DNA of 64,000 nucleotides from Palsa-147 sp963771905 (GCA_963771905.1 CAVYVI010000004.1:62001-126000); one strand, 5' to 3'; positions 10,001 through 18,309 are shown, numbered from the stretch's first letter. The notes: generated from the letters alone by a model not told the origin. Program-made: numbers and translations.

Positions 10001-10404
10001 AGCCCGAGCAGGCTATTTTTGGTCCCAAGGCGATGATCATCAACGAATTTGCCGGCTCCGGTGGCGACGCCATGCCGTGGTACTTTCGCAAAGCGGGCAT
10101 CGGTCCTCTCGTCGGCATGCGCACTTGGGGCGGCCTCGTCGGGATCGGAAACTATCCACAGCTAATGGACGGTGGCGCGGTCACCGCGCCGCGCTGGGCG
10201 ATCTACGGTACCGAGGGCGAATGGGAAGTGGAAAACCACGGCATATCACCGGACATCGAGGTCGATATGGATCCCAAGCTAGTGCGTGAAGGGCACGATC
10301 CGCAACTGGAGAAAACTGTCGATACTTTGATGCAGACTCTCCGCGACCATCCGCTGCCTACATACAAGGTACCGCCATATCCGAACTATCATCCGAAATT
10401 CTGA
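7027..10404 (+). CDS. Tricorn-type S41 serine protease, secreted
   Basis: 1125 residues with a signal peptide (MKRLCFILSLFLLLGQICLAQ). The N-terminal ~600 residues carry repeated propeller blades of the TolB/WD40-like kind (FSPDGAMVAYTGDYDGNQD, WSPDGKRIIF, WSPDGKSIAYFSDESGE). A very charged Lys/Asp/Glu linker lies near 565-595. The C-terminal half has a tricorn core, PDZ and S41 peptidase region with likely catalytic His789 (NLNVLHMYIVGG) and Ser1011 (FAGSGGDAMPWYF). Such proteins degrade peptides released by other proteases. The start is ATG 7027, with GAGAGG 6 bases upstream; ATG 7024 is the alternative. It stands alone and is convergent with proS. Confidence 0.92.
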   Translation: MKRLCFILSLFLLLGQICLAQDATPLLMQSPTLSKTQIAFAYGGDIWIVQRTGGDARRLVTGTGLLSGPVFSPDGAMVAYTGDYDGNQDVYLVSADGGEPRRLTYHPGTDVVVGWSPDGKRIIFRSTRSSYTRFEKLFTIPVAGGFPVELPLPMGVEASYSPDGSQLAYVPRWNRRLGAGSNYIAIKQYHGGLTSPIWIANLSDSSVAKLPRENSNDFNPMWIGDKIYFLSDRSGPITLFVYDTKTQDVKQLLKNDGFDFKSASAGPDAIVYEQLGSLHLFNLQSGEEKKIDVRVAGDMPQIAPHFEKVEKQIRDANISPTGQRAVFEVHGDILTVPAEKGDIRNITHSPGAADRDPAWSPDGKSIAYFSDESGEYALHISSQDALAPVRKIDLGQPPSFFYSPTWSPDSKKIAYSDKRLNLWYVDLDHPTPVKVDTDLFDSPLHEFDTVWSPDNRWLAYTKQLPSHLRAVFVYSLDGHKATQVTDGMSDALFPNFDKNGKYLYFTASTNMGLTTGWLDMTSIDHPVTRSAYVTVLRKDLPSPLAPESDDEKIGNKKDSETDQSADQDKDKTNDSDKEKDKDKEKDKTKTEPVKVTIDFENISQRVLALPIPARNYRDMQAGKQGVLYLLEGPQVDSEPGPPKFAVQRFDLKTRKTDKLLDGVQAFKESDNGEKMLYLKDEKWFIAPSGKAPGPGAGDSAMTAADGPSKPAGPLKTVDMEVFVDPRAEWKQMYQEVWRIERDFFYDPHFHGLNIKAAEEAYAAFLPGIASRADLSYLLEDMLGNLNVLHMYIVGGTQPELKTVKVGLLGADYSIENGRYRFTRIYNGENWNPELHAPLTQPGVNVKEGEYLLAVNGQPLHSTDNIYRFFQETAGKQVVLNVGPNADGTGAREVTVVPIESETSLRNLAWIEGNRHKVDQMSGGKLAYVYLPNTAGAGYTNFNRYFFAQVGKEGAVLDERFNGGGALADYIIDYLRRPVMSFVMTREGETTAEPEQAIFGPKAMIINEFAGSGGDAMPWYFRKAGIGPLVGMRTWGGLVGIGNYPQLMDGGAVTAPRWAIYGTEGEWEVENHGISPDIEVDMDPKLVREGHDPQLEKTVDTLMQTLRDHPLPTYKVPPYPNYHPKF

Positions 10405-10463
10405 TCGGCTCACATTCTGGCTCCTTGTCTGGCGAAGACTTGCACACGCGGAATAGATACCCG

Positions 10464-11903
10464 CTAATACGCTTTAGCGAAGATCGCCTTTTCTTTGGCC
10501 GCCCGGCCGCACGAGACGCACGTGCCCGGCCCGCCGGATTGTTCGAGAGGAATGCAGCGCATCGTGGCCTTGGTCTCTTCCTTGATCTTGGCCTCGCAGC
10601 CGGCATCGCCGCACCAGTAGGAGAGCGCGAAGCCGCGTTCTACCGCGGCCTTAAATTCCTCGTAGTTCTTTGGCTCAACCGTATTCGCATTCCGCGTCGC
10701 GAGCGCCCGGTCATACAGTGCTTGTTGAATTTCTGCGAGCGCTTGCTTCACGGCTTCGGGAAGCCCCGCCTGCGGAACAAACGACTTCCCCTCTTTCCCC
10801 GGCCGATCGCGCCGCGCCAGCACCACGCTTCCTTTCGCCACATCTTTCGGCCCGAGTTCGATCCGCAGCGGCACCCCCCGCATTTCCCAATCATTAAATT
10901 TAAAGCCCGGACTCGATCCTTCGCGCTCATCCAACTTCACACGAATCTCCGCGGCCACGAGCTCCGCGCGAATTTTCCGCCCCGCCTCCATCACCGAAAT
11001 TTTTTCATCGTCCGTCTTGAAAATCGGGACCAGCACGACTTGATGGGGAGCCAGCCGCGGCGGCAGGATCAGGCCCTGATCGTCGCCGTGCACCATGATG
11101 ATGGCGCCGATAAACCGCGTCGATAACCCCCAGGAAGTGGTCCAGCAATGTTGATGGACGCCGTTTTTGTCGAGGTATCGGATCTCGAAGGCCTTCGCGA
11201 AATTCTGCCCGAGGTTGTGTGACGTACCCGATTGCAGCGCCTTGCCATCCCCCATCATCGCTTCGATCGAGTAGGTGACGTCTGCTCCGGCAAATTTCTC
11301 GGAATCGGATTTGCGCCCGGGTATCACCGGAATCGCCGCATCGCGCACCGCGAAGTCGGCATAAATATCCAGCATCTGCCGCGTCTCGAATTCCGCTTCC
11401 TCCGATGTCGCGTGGGCCGTGTGCCCTTCTTGCCAGAAAAATTCCAAAGTGCGCAGAAAAAGCTTCGTCCGCAATTCCCAGCGCACCACGCTGTTCCACT
11501 GATTGATCAGCACCGGCAGATCGCGGTACGACTGAATCCACTTCGCATAAGAGTGGCCGATGATGGTCTCCGACGTCGGCCGGATCACCAGTGGCTCTTC
11601 CAGTTTTTCTCCGCCCCCGATCGTTACCACGGCCAGCTCCGGCGAAAATCCCGCCACGTGCGATTTTTCCTTATCAATGAAGCTGCGCGGAATTAGAAGC
11701 GGAAACGCCGCGTTCAAATGGCCGGTCGCCTTGAATCGCCGGTCCAGCGCCTGCTGAATGTTTTCCCACAGCGCCCAACCGTACGGCCGCACGATCATGC
11801 AGCCGCGCACCGGCGCGTAATCCGCCAGCTCGGCACGAAGCACGAGCTGGTTGTACCACTCCGAAAAATCCTCGGAACGCGATGGAAGCTTCAGGTCCGC
11901 CAT
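10464..11903 (-). CDS. proS: Prolyl-tRNA synthetase, archaeal/eukaryotic type
   Basis: 479 residues, matching the short ProRS type without the editing insertion. Class II motifs are visible: motif 2 in RWELRTKLFLRTLEFFWQEG with the proline-pocket region EGHTAH, and motif 3 in STRFIGAIIMVHGDDQGL. The C-terminal domain has the expected Cys set (CGDAGC, MRC, CVSC) for zinc and ends in the conserved AKAY Tyr. It charges tRNA-Pro in the cytoplasm. Monocistronic by position: convergent with the tricorn gene, with a 344-base gap upstream. Confidence 0.96.
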   Translation of the reverse strand: MADLKLPSRSEDFSEWYNQLVLRAELADYAPVRGCMIVRPYGWALWENIQQALDRRFKATGHLNAAFPLLIPRSFIDKEKSHVAGFSPELAVVTIGGGEKLEEPLVIRPTSETIIGHSYAKWIQSYRDLPVLINQWNSVVRWELRTKLFLRTLEFFWQEGHTAHATSEEAEFETRQMLDIYADFAVRDAAIPVIPGRKSDSEKFAGADVTYSIEAMMGDGKALQSGTSHNLGQNFAKAFEIRYLDKNGVHQHCWTTSWGLSTRFIGAIIMVHGDDQGLILPPRLAPHQVVLVPIFKTDDEKISVMEAGRKIRAELVAAEIRVKLDEREGSSPGFKFNDWEMRGVPLRIELGPKDVAKGSVVLARRDRPGKEGKSFVPQAGLPEAVKQALAEIQQALYDRALATRNANTVEPKNYEEFKAAVERGFALSYWCGDAGCEAKIKEETKATMRCIPLEQSGGPGTCVSCGRAAKEKAIFAKAY

Positions 11904-12247
11904 GCTTCAGTTCACCCTTCTGCGATTGTGAAAATATACGCGCGCGGCAACTTCGTCGAATCAGGCGTTGCGAATGGAGCGTTCAGGTTATGAAACGCAC
12001 CCAACGAAGTCAACTCATGCCGGTATTTTTTCGCACCCACGCATCACATGTGCCCTCGCACCGAACTCGCACTCGCTGCCAAATCCTTCGCGCAGCTCAT
12101 TTCTCCGCTCGCGTCGAAGCCCGCTCTTCTCGCCAAAGCCGCAGGCGCTTCTCGCACACGCCACCCGACGAACAAATCTCATTGACTCCAAACGACTACC
12201 AAGGCAGACTACCGGCGCTCGCAGGCCCCCACTGAGGAGTTTCCATC
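11904..12247. other. Intergenic region, proS / secreted gene pair
   Basis: 344 bases between two divergent genes. No gene or strong repeat seen. A TTGACT at about 12182 could be a -35 element for the plus-strand pair, but the matching -10 is weak. The ribosome site for the next gene (GAGGAG) is just before 12248. Confidence 0.5.
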
Positions 12248-12784
12248 ATGCACAAGGTCTTTCGAAGAGTCTGTCTGCCTGCCCTTCTGTTTTTGGCGTG
12301 GCCCGCTTTCTCCACATTCGCTCAAGCGCCAGCGCCAGCAATGACGACCTTCAAGGTCGTGCATGTGATCGGCCTCGAGGCCATCAAACACGACCAGAAG
12401 GGTCACGTCACCGTTTCAAAGGACGCGCTGACATTTTCCGCCGGTCCCACGAAGAGCGATCTTTCGATTGCCGAGATTCAGGACGTTCTCACCGGCGCCG
12501 ATAGCCAGCGCATGATCCACGGCGCCCTCGGAACGATCACAATGTTTGGTCCTTACGGGAGCGGCCGCTTCCTCAGCCTGTTCCGGGAGAAAATCGATAC
12601 CCTCACCGTCGAGTATCGCGACGCCGATGGCGGCCTGCATGGCGCGATCTTCACTCTGCCGCAAGGCCAGGCTGCCGCGCTGAAGGCGCAGCTCGTCGCC
12701 GCCGGCGCGAAAGCGAGTATGCCCGTCGAGGATGAGTCCAAGCCATCGAATGGCGCCAAGCCGGACGAGGAGAAAAAGCCATGA
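12248..12784 (+). CDS. Secreted protein of unknown function
   Basis: 178 residues. A signal peptide (MHKVFRRVCLPALLFLAWPA, cut after FAQA) is followed by one compact domain of ~125 residues (FKVVHVIGLEAIKHDQKGHV...EIQDVLTG...GRFLSLFREKIDTLTVEY) that looks beta-rich, then a Lys/Glu/Pro tail. I do not recognise a characterised family. GAGGAG precedes the ATG by 8 bases. It overlaps the next gene by 4 bases (ATGA), so the two are translationally coupled and probably work together in the envelope. Confidence 0.8.
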   Translation: MHKVFRRVCLPALLFLAWPAFSTFAQAPAPAMTTFKVVHVIGLEAIKHDQKGHVTVSKDALTFSAGPTKSDLSIAEIQDVLTGADSQRMIHGALGTITMFGPYGSGRFLSLFREKIDTLTVEYRDADGGLHGAIFTLPQGQAAALKAQLVAAGAKASMPVEDESKPSNGAKPDEEKKP

Positions 12785-13344
12785 ATCGAGCTTCCACGCG
12801 TTTAATCTTGCTGGCCTCCGTCTTCGCGCTCCTCCTGGGCGGCGCCATTTCGGCTTTTGCTAGGCCGCAGGCATCCGCCGCGACTCAAACGCCGGCCGCG
12901 CCACTCACGCCGCTCAAAGTCTCAGCCATTCAAATCGATCAGATTCAAGCCGAGGACATCAAGCTTCCGGTCGAATTCCAGATGGCGATGTACGAACACG
13001 TCATCGAGCAGGTCGCCAAGACCAAACGCTTCGAGCACGTTTACCGCGACGGCGATCACCACGCCGCTGACGCGCCCGATCTGATTACTCTTCGCTGCAC
13101 CGTGACTGGCTTCAAGAAAGGCAGCGCCGAAGCCCGCCAGGTTACCACCGTGGCCGGCGCAACCTCCGTCACCGTGCATCTCGAGTTCGTCGGTAAGAAT
13201 GGCCAAACTCTCTTCGCGAACGACGTCAAAGGCAAGGTCAGGTTCTTCGGCGAGAACATGCGAGCCACGTTTGACTTCGGCAAGAAAGTCGCGGCCGTCG
13301 TGCGCCAGGATTTCGCGGCGTCGACTCCGGCCCACAAGTCTTAG
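12781..13344 (+). CDS. Secreted DUF4410-like protein
   Basis: 187 residues. Signal peptide (MNRASTRLILLASVFALLLG...AFA), then a domain whose order of motifs resembles DUF4410: a first strand (KVSAIQIDQ), an amphipathic helix (FQMAMYEHVIEQVAKTKRFEHVY), a strand with DLITLRCTVTGFKKGS, and VTVHLEFVGKNGQTLF. DUF4410 proteins are periplasmic or outer-envelope proteins of unknown role. The start ATG overlaps the stop of the upstream secreted gene (ATGA), evidence of an operon. Confidence 0.8.
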   Translation: MNRASTRLILLASVFALLLGGAISAFARPQASAATQTPAAPLTPLKVSAIQIDQIQAEDIKLPVEFQMAMYEHVIEQVAKTKRFEHVYRDGDHHAADAPDLITLRCTVTGFKKGSAEARQVTTVAGATSVTVHLEFVGKNGQTLFANDVKGKVRFFGENMRATFDFGKKVAAVVRQDFAASTPAHKS

Positions 13345-13528
13345 GCGTCCTCAACTGAGTTTGCGAAACGCGGCTGGCCGTCTCTTGCCGGGCCTTGTGT
13401 CCGCAGGTCATTGACGCGAATGCTCTTCCGCGCCCCGCGCCCCGCGCTCTGGTCGTGTCCAACTCGACTCTGTGCGATCCTAGATGCAACCCTCCCGTCG
13501 TTCCCTCATCACATATAATGTTCGAGAA

Positions 13529-14266
13529 ATGAGAGTGCTCCCAACATTGTTGGCCCTTCTCGTCCTGGGCTTGGCCGCCTGCCTCGCGCCATCGCTCTGC
13601 GCTCAGCAGAATCCGCCGCCACAATCGCCATCGCAGCCCCAAGCGCCGTCGCAAACTCAACCGCCCTCCAAATCTCAGCCTCCTCCGCAGAATCCGTCCT
13701 CCACAATGTCGCAAATCGACAAGTCCATCGCAGGCCCTCCGACTCCCATCGAGCCTTCGAGCCAATTTTACGTAAAGCCCACCGGAATCGATCTGCTTCG
13801 CCACTTTTCCCGCGACGCGTTCGGTACCTACCCGTTTGTTCGCAACGGCGTTGTCGCCGGCTTCCTCCAGGCCAAGGATTCACCGCCCGACTGGGGCCAG
13901 GGCTGGTCCGGCTATGGCGAGCGCTACGTCTCTCAATATGGACGATTCGTGATTGGAACGGGTGCGCGCTACGGCATCGCCGCCGCGTTGCATGAAGATG
14001 CAAAATTTTACCGCTGCAATTGTTCGGGGATCGGTCCGCGCCTGCGCCACGCGATCTACTCTTCGTTCTCAGCGCGGGCGGGAAGAGACGGCCATCGCAT
14101 TCTGTCTCACGCTCCCGTGGCTGCGCCGTACGTCGCGAGCTTCACTCAGCTTACCTGGTATCCGTCGCGTTACGGTCCGAGGGATGGCTTCCGCTCCGGC
14201 AATTACGGCCTGCTCTACGGCATCGCCGAAAACATCGCTCGCGAATTCATCAAGCTGAATTTCTAG
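13529..14266 (+). CDS. Secreted/outer-envelope protein with Pro/Gln-rich linker, unknown function
   Basis: 245 residues. Signal peptide (MRVLPTLLALLVLGLAACLA, likely cut after LCAQ), a low-complexity Gln/Pro/Ser linker (about 26-62), then a domain rich in aromatic residues and Gly (GQGWSGYGERYVSQYGRFVI, FYRCNCSGIGPRLRHA, NYGLLYGIAENIAREFIKLNF). The closing Phe and alternating pattern could suit a small outer-membrane or periplasmic protein; no family recognised. ATG 13529 starts directly at the signal peptide; an ATG at 13484 would add 15 residues before it. It is convergent with the methyltransferase gene. Confidence 0.75.
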   Translation: MRVLPTLLALLVLGLAACLAPSLCAQQNPPPQSPSQPQAPSQTQPPSKSQPPPQNPSSTMSQIDKSIAGPPTPIEPSSQFYVKPTGIDLLRHFSRDAFGTYPFVRNGVVAGFLQAKDSPPDWGQGWSGYGERYVSQYGRFVIGTGARYGIAAALHEDAKFYRCNCSGIGPRLRHAIYSSFSARAGRDGHRILSHAPVAAPYVASFTQLTWYPSRYGPRDGFRSGNYGLLYGIAENIAREFIKLNF

Positions 14267-14314
14267 CGCGCGGCGCACGCAATTGCCGGCATCGCGGCCG
14301 CGCTGCTGCGGCGC

Positions 14315-15130
14315 TTAACTCGGCCACGCGTGCACTTCCAGATACTCCGCGCGAACCAGCGTCCGCTCCGCATCGCCTTGATTGTACTTCGTCCAATGTG
14401 CAATCAATTCATCGCTCAGCTCTTTTTGTCCCGTCGCATCGAGTTTGGCGAACGCCACCTTTGTCGGCCCGAAAAACTCGCGAAATCGTCCCACCACATC
14501 CGCCGGACTTCCCGGATAATCGAACAGCATCTCGCGTTTGGCCGCCTCGACCCGAACCTTCGGCCCAAACCGCTCTTTGACCATCGCCTCGACGCCCCAC
14601 AAAACCGGCGCCGGCACTCCCGACGGCGGAGGCACGCGCCGCCCGGTAATCTTGAACATCTGTCCGACAAATCCGTCCGGCGTCCAATTCGCCATCGCGA
14701 TCAATCCATCCGGACGGCACACGCGCACGAATTCCGCCGCGACGCATTCCGGCCTCGGCGCGAACATGGCGCCGAACATCGAGAACACCACATCGAATTC
14801 GCCAGGCCCGTACGGCAAATCTTCCGCGTCACCTTCGACAAAAGTGATCGCAAGATTTTCCTTCTTCGCTCTCTCGCGCGCCTGCTCCAGCAGATTCGGC
14901 GCAATATCGATCCCGGTCACAATCGCTCCGGCGCGCGCCGCCGGCAACGACTGGTTCCCGGTCCCGCACGCCACATCCAGCACGCGCATGCCCGGCTTCA
15001 GGCTCAGATGCGCCACGAATTCTTCGCCTTCGTGCTCCGCCTGCCGCGCGATCTTTCCAAAGTCACCCGCCATCCATGCGGATTTGAGGCGGCGCTTCAA
15101 CTCGACAAATTCGGGCGATATCTCCGCCAT
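14315..15130 (-). CDS. Class I SAM-dependent methyltransferase
   Basis: 271 residues. Motif I is VLDVACGTGNQSLPAARAGA, followed by the acidic end of strand 2 (VTGIDIAP), motif II-like VEGDAEDLPYGPGEFDVVFS and the post-motif region PECVAAEFVRVCRPDGLIAM. This is the UbiE/Methyltransf_11 fold; the substrate cannot be told. ATG 15130 has GGAGG 5 bases upstream, which decides it over an ATG at 15202. It is divergent from the bactofilin gene. Confidence 0.88.
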   Translation of the reverse strand: MAEISPEFVELKRRLKSAWMAGDFGKIARQAEHEGEEFVAHLSLKPGMRVLDVACGTGNQSLPAARAGAIVTGIDIAPNLLEQARERAKKENLAITFVEGDAEDLPYGPGEFDVVFSMFGAMFAPRPECVAAEFVRVCRPDGLIAMANWTPDGFVGQMFKITGRRVPPPSGVPAPVLWGVEAMVKERFGPKVRVEAAKREMLFDYPGSPADVVGRFREFFGPTKVAFAKLDATGQKELSDELIAHWTKYNQGDAERTLVRAEYLEVHAWPS

Positions 15131-15349
15131 AGATCCTCCGCTTACATTCAACCTGCATCGTCCAGAATCTGCGGCCAGTCGCGCCGCCAGCGTGGCCGCC
15201 ATCCTACTCGAAGTCAGTACTCCTATGCAGCATGGCCTCCGTTGCCCGACCAGACAACTCGTCTCCGTTTGCGCTTGCCACCATTTGACGCACCAGACTA
15301 CAGTGCTTCTCTGTCCGCTTGCGCCAGCGACTCTATCAAGGAGGAGTCT

Positions 15350-15865
15350 ATGTGGAGAAGCAAGCAGGCGCCATCTGCATCATCAACCTTTTCACCAGCC
15401 CTAATTTCAACCGCGACCATCGAGCCGGCCACCGCCCCGAAACCGGGGCTATCCGCCGGCACTCTCGAGCGCACCTCTCCGAATTCCCGGATCGATTCTG
15501 GAGTGAAAAAAAACATTTCCGGCAACGAAGATCTGCGCCTTGAAGGCTCTCTGGAAGGGCCAATTTCAGTGAGATGTCACAGTCTCACCGTCGGACCGGC
15601 GGCGAAAGCCACGGCCGAAGTTGTCGCTCAGGAAGTCATTGTTTTTGGCGAGCTTATCGGCAATCTTCACGCTGCCAATCGCATCGAAATCAAGAAAAAC
15701 GGCTCGGTGGTCGGCGATCTCACCACGCCTCGTATCACCATTGAAGACGGCGCCTACTTTAAAGGCAAAGTCCAAATCGAGCGCAGGAGAACTCCGCGCG
15801 CCGAGCCTTTCCGGGCGCACGCAGCGTCCACGTCAGCGACGCCCGAATCGTTGATGACAACGTAA
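15350..15865 (+). CDS. Bactofilin-family cytoskeletal protein
   Basis: 171 residues. The core (about 45-140) is a right-handed beta-helix with regularly spaced short strands: KKNISGNEDLRLEGSLEG, VIVFGELIGNLHAANRIEI, NGSVVGDLTTPRITIEDGA, YFKGKVQIERR. N- and C-termini are Ser/Thr/Pro-rich and disordered, as in other bactofilins. These proteins polymerise without nucleotide and shape the cell or localise wall enzymes. The start ATG 15350 has AAGGAGGAG just upstream. A strong hairpin follows the stop. Confidence 0.9.
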   Translation: MWRSKQAPSASSTFSPALISTATIEPATAPKPGLSAGTLERTSPNSRIDSGVKKNISGNEDLRLEGSLEGPISVRCHSLTVGPAAKATAEVVAQEVIVFGELIGNLHAANRIEIKKNGSVVGDLTTPRITIEDGAYFKGKVQIERRRTPRAEPFRAHAASTSATPESLMTT

Positions 15866-15882
15866 TTTCATTTGGCAGTCAT

Positions 15883-15919
15883 CGGGGCCGTTCGCCTTGT
15901 TGCAGGCGAACCGGCCCCG
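15883..15919 (+). terminator. Strong hairpin after the bactofilin gene
   Basis: CGGGGCCGTTCGCC (15883-15896) and GGCGAACCGGCCCCG (15905-15919) pair over 14 bp with one bulge and an 8-nt loop, 18 bases after the stop. No T-run follows, so it may end transcription weakly or protect the 3' end of the mRNA. Confidence 0.5.
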
Positions 15920-15975
15920 CTGCTGCGTCAGCTATCCGTCTTGACTTCTTTTCCCGTCTCCACAACAATCGCGCC

Positions 15976-16899
15976 ATGCGACGATTTCTTTCCACCGCCT
16001 GCGCGAGCCTTGCGCTTGCTGTCTTAATCCTTGTTCTGCCTCCACGCGTTAGCGCGCAGCAAACTCCGGCCGCCATCACCACAGATCCCGCTCCGGACAA
16101 AACCAACCCTGCCGCGATCGAGACGTTTCAGCTCCCCAGCCATGGCTCGCTTCTCAATGCTCTGGTCTATGTTGCCGCGGGCTCCGGCCCGCACCCCGTC
16201 GTCGTTCTCCTTCATGGCTTCCCCGGCAATGAGAAAAATCTCGACCTGGCGCAGGCCATTCGCCGCGCCGGTTGGGACGTTCTTTATTTCGATTATCGCG
16301 GCTCGTGGGGTTCACCCGGCGATTTCTCTTTTACTCGCTCCACGGAAGACACGCAAGCCGCCATCTCTTATATGCGTGATCCATCAAACGCAAAAAAAAT
16401 ACGCGCCGATCCCGCTCGCATCGTTCTCATTGGTCACAGCATGGGCGGCTTCATGGCCAACTACGCCGCCGCTCAGGACGCGAAGATTTCAGCGGTCGGC
16501 TTGATCTCCGCCGCGAACCTTGGGGAAATGAATCGGAGGCCGCGCGAATCCGTCAACCAGCAGGGCACTGTGGACACGATTGCCAACTCCCTCGCTGCGG
16601 AAGGCATGGCGCCTCTCGCCGGCTGCACGCCACAAAGCCTCGCACGCGAAATTCTTGCCAACCAAACAAACTGGAACACCGTTGATTTCGCCCCCAAGCT
16701 GGCCTCGCGCCCGATCCTGGTCGTCACGTCCGACGACGGTCTTGCCTCCACAAATAGCGCCCTGGTTGACGCGCTAAAAAAAGCCGGCGACGCGAAAGTC
16801 ACCGCCATCCACTTCGCAACGGACCATTCTTATTCCGACCATCGCATCGCCCTTGAAACGGCCGTCCTCACATGGCTCGATTCCGTGCGCAAGCGGTAG
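15976..16899 (+). CDS. Secreted alpha/beta hydrolase
   Basis: 307 residues. Signal peptide (MRRFLSTACASLALAVLILV, cut after VSA or SAQ). Alpha/beta-hydrolase fold: oxyanion region VVVLLHGFPGNEKNLD, nucleophile elbow GHSMGG (Ser near 155), an acid after SRPILVVTSDDG, and a closing His in FATDHSYSDHR. Family members are esterases, lipases or peptidases; the substrate is unknown. The LRR-protein gene starts about 10 bases downstream on the same strand. Confidence 0.88.
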   Translation: MRRFLSTACASLALAVLILVLPPRVSAQQTPAAITTDPAPDKTNPAAIETFQLPSHGSLLNALVYVAAGSGPHPVVVLLHGFPGNEKNLDLAQAIRRAGWDVLYFDYRGSWGSPGDFSFTRSTEDTQAAISYMRDPSNAKKIRADPARIVLIGHSMGGFMANYAAAQDAKISAVGLISAANLGEMNRRPRESVNQQGTVDTIANSLAAEGMAPLAGCTPQSLAREILANQTNWNTVDFAPKLASRPILVVTSDDGLASTNSALVDALKKAGDAKVTAIHFATDHSYSDHRIALETAVLTWLDSVRKR

Positions 16900-16909
16900 C
16901 GGAGACACC

Positions 16910-17569
16910 GTGCCGGACTCCTCATCGCATCTAAATCTCTGGAAGAAACAACTCGGCCGCGTGCCGGATTCCGTCTGGGCACAAACCGATCTCGAAACCC
17001 TGGTCCTCGCCGACAACGGCCTCTCCGCAGTGTCCGATCAAATCGGCCGCCTCAAGAAACTTCGCATGCTCGATCTCGGACACAACAAATTGACTGCGGT
17101 GCCCGATGGCCTCGCTGGCCTCGAGGGCCTTGCGGATTTCCTCTATCTTCACGACAACCAATTGACTTCCCTGCCGGCATCTCTTGCTCGACTCACAAAA
17201 TTGCGCTACCTCAACATCAGCGAAAATGCTTTTGCGCAACTTCCCGAGTGTATTTCCAGCATGTCGAGCCTGATCGAGCTTCGCGCATCCGGCAATCGCC
17301 TCACGTCACTCCCCGATTCCGTTGGCCGTCTATCGCGTTTGCGCGAGCTGCATCTCCGAGACAATCAGCTCACCGCACTGCCCGCATCGAGTGCCATGCT
17401 CCAGGAACTTCGTCACATCGATCTGCGCGGCAACCCTCTCACGCACTTGCCGGACGCGATCGCAACTCTTCCTGAATTAGAAAAACTCGACCTGCGCTGG
17501 GTTCCGACGCTGATCGCACCCGCCTGGCTCGCTGACCTCGAATCCCGCGGCTGCGTCGTCTATCGTTAA
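16910..17569 (+). CDS. Leucine-rich-repeat protein
   Basis: 219 residues from GTG 16910, with a GGAGA-like site ahead and the start just after the hydrolase stop; an upstream ATG at 16853 would overlap the hydrolase. Nearly the whole protein is LRRs of the form LxxLxLxxNxLxxLPxxL: LETLVLADNGLSAV, LRMLDLGHNKLTAVP, FLYLHDNQLTSLP, LRYLNISENAFAQLP, LRELHLRDNQLTALP, LRHIDLRGNPLTHLP. There is no signal peptide or extra domain, so it is likely a cytoplasmic protein-binding scaffold. A horizontally spread repeat family is common in acidobacteria. Confidence 0.85.
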   Translation: MPDSSSHLNLWKKQLGRVPDSVWAQTDLETLVLADNGLSAVSDQIGRLKKLRMLDLGHNKLTAVPDGLAGLEGLADFLYLHDNQLTSLPASLARLTKLRYLNISENAFAQLPECISSMSSLIELRASGNRLTSLPDSVGRLSRLRELHLRDNQLTALPASSAMLQELRHIDLRGNPLTHLPDAIATLPELEKLDLRWVPTLIAPAWLADLESRGCVVYR

Positions 17570-17612
17570 TGTCTCTCGCGGGAGCGATGGCAGCGAACGC
17601 TGGCAGCAAAAA

Positions 17613-17993
17613 TCACTTGTGCGCGGCGTTTTCATCCGGCGCCCTGACTGCGCCTCGATTACGGTGGGTCATGCAAACGATTACGGCTATGCCGTAGATG
17701 ATCAGGCTGCCCACGTCAAAATCACCGTGAAGAACATGAATCACTGCAGCAACGGCAAAAATGAAGAGCAACAAATAGCCGCCAACCATACTTGCAGCGG
17801 GCACCAGAAATAAAATCGCGGCAATCGCTTCGCTTCCGCCGAGCGCCGGACGGATCCATCGCGGAAGACCGGTACCCGCGAAATGGTGAGCCGCGGAAAC
17901 CGAAAGCGCAAAGTGAAGTGATTCCAATACAACGACCACGCCGAGCGCCCACCGCAAACCGGAGATCGCGAACTTCTTCAGTTTTGGATTCAT
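17613..17993 (-). CDS. DoxX-like small membrane protein
   Basis: 126 residues with four predicted membrane helices (about 10-30, 48-66, 70-86, 92-110): LRWALGVVVVLESLHFAL, GGSEAIAAILFLVP, GGYLLLFIFAVAAVIHVLHG, SLIIYGIAVIVC. Size and layout fit the DoxX/DUF4870-like group. No catalytic motif. Its ATG overlaps the stop of the upstream ribbon-helix-helix gene by 4 bases, so the two form an operon. Confidence 0.7.
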   Translation of the reverse strand: MNPKLKKFAISGLRWALGVVVVLESLHFALSVSAAHHFAGTGLPRWIRPALGGSEAIAAILFLVPAASMVGGYLLLFIFAVAAVIHVLHGDFDVGSLIIYGIAVIVCMTHRNRGAVRAPDENAAHK

Positions 17994-18286
17994 TTTTGGT
18001 GTTTCTCCTTCGCGAGGGAGCCGGCGGTGTCGACTTCAATAAGGCGATGGCTTGCGCTTGAACCCAAGTCGAGACCATAGAACTTTTTCAATTCTTTGAT
18101 GCGTCGCAGACTGTCCTGATTGAACGGGCACTTCCCATCGAACGCGTGCAGTACGATGCCTTCCAGGAGATCGCCGAGAGTCAAATCGTGATAGTCGGCA
18201 AAGGCTCGTAAAACCTTCAGGAGCCGCTTTTCCATGCGGACGCCCGTTTGAACGCGTTCAACGATGTGCTTCTCATGTCGAGTCAT
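17990..18286 (-). CDS. Ribbon-helix-helix-like DNA-binding protein
   Basis: 98 residues. VQTGVRMEKRLLKVLRAFAD followed by YHDLTLGDLLEGIVLHAF fits a ribbon-helix-helix fold (strand, two helices), the Arc/MetJ/CopG type of dimeric repressor. The rest has a Lys-rich helix (RRIKELKKFYGLDLG). The start codon overlaps two copies of ATGGTACCA (18285-18309), the expected place for an autorepressor site. It is the first gene of an operon with the DoxX-like gene, unlike a usual toxin-antitoxin pair, since that partner is a membrane protein with no toxin features. Confidence 0.7.
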   Translation of the reverse strand: MTRHEKHIVERVQTGVRMEKRLLKVLRAFADYHDLTLGDLLEGIVLHAFDGKCPFNQDSLRRIKELKKFYGLDLGSSASHRLIEVDTAGSLAKEKHQK

Positions 18287-18309
18287 GGTACCAATCTACC
18301 ATGGTACCA
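18285..18309. promoter_or_regulatory. Candidate operator: two ATGGTACCA repeats
   Basis: ATGGTACCA occurs at 18285-18293 and again at 18301-18309, 16 bases apart, each holding the palindrome TGGTACCA. The first copy covers the start codon of the ribbon-helix-helix gene; tandem half-site dimers at 1.5 turns suit that fold. It may also affect the divergent phosphotransferase gene. Confidence 0.6.
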
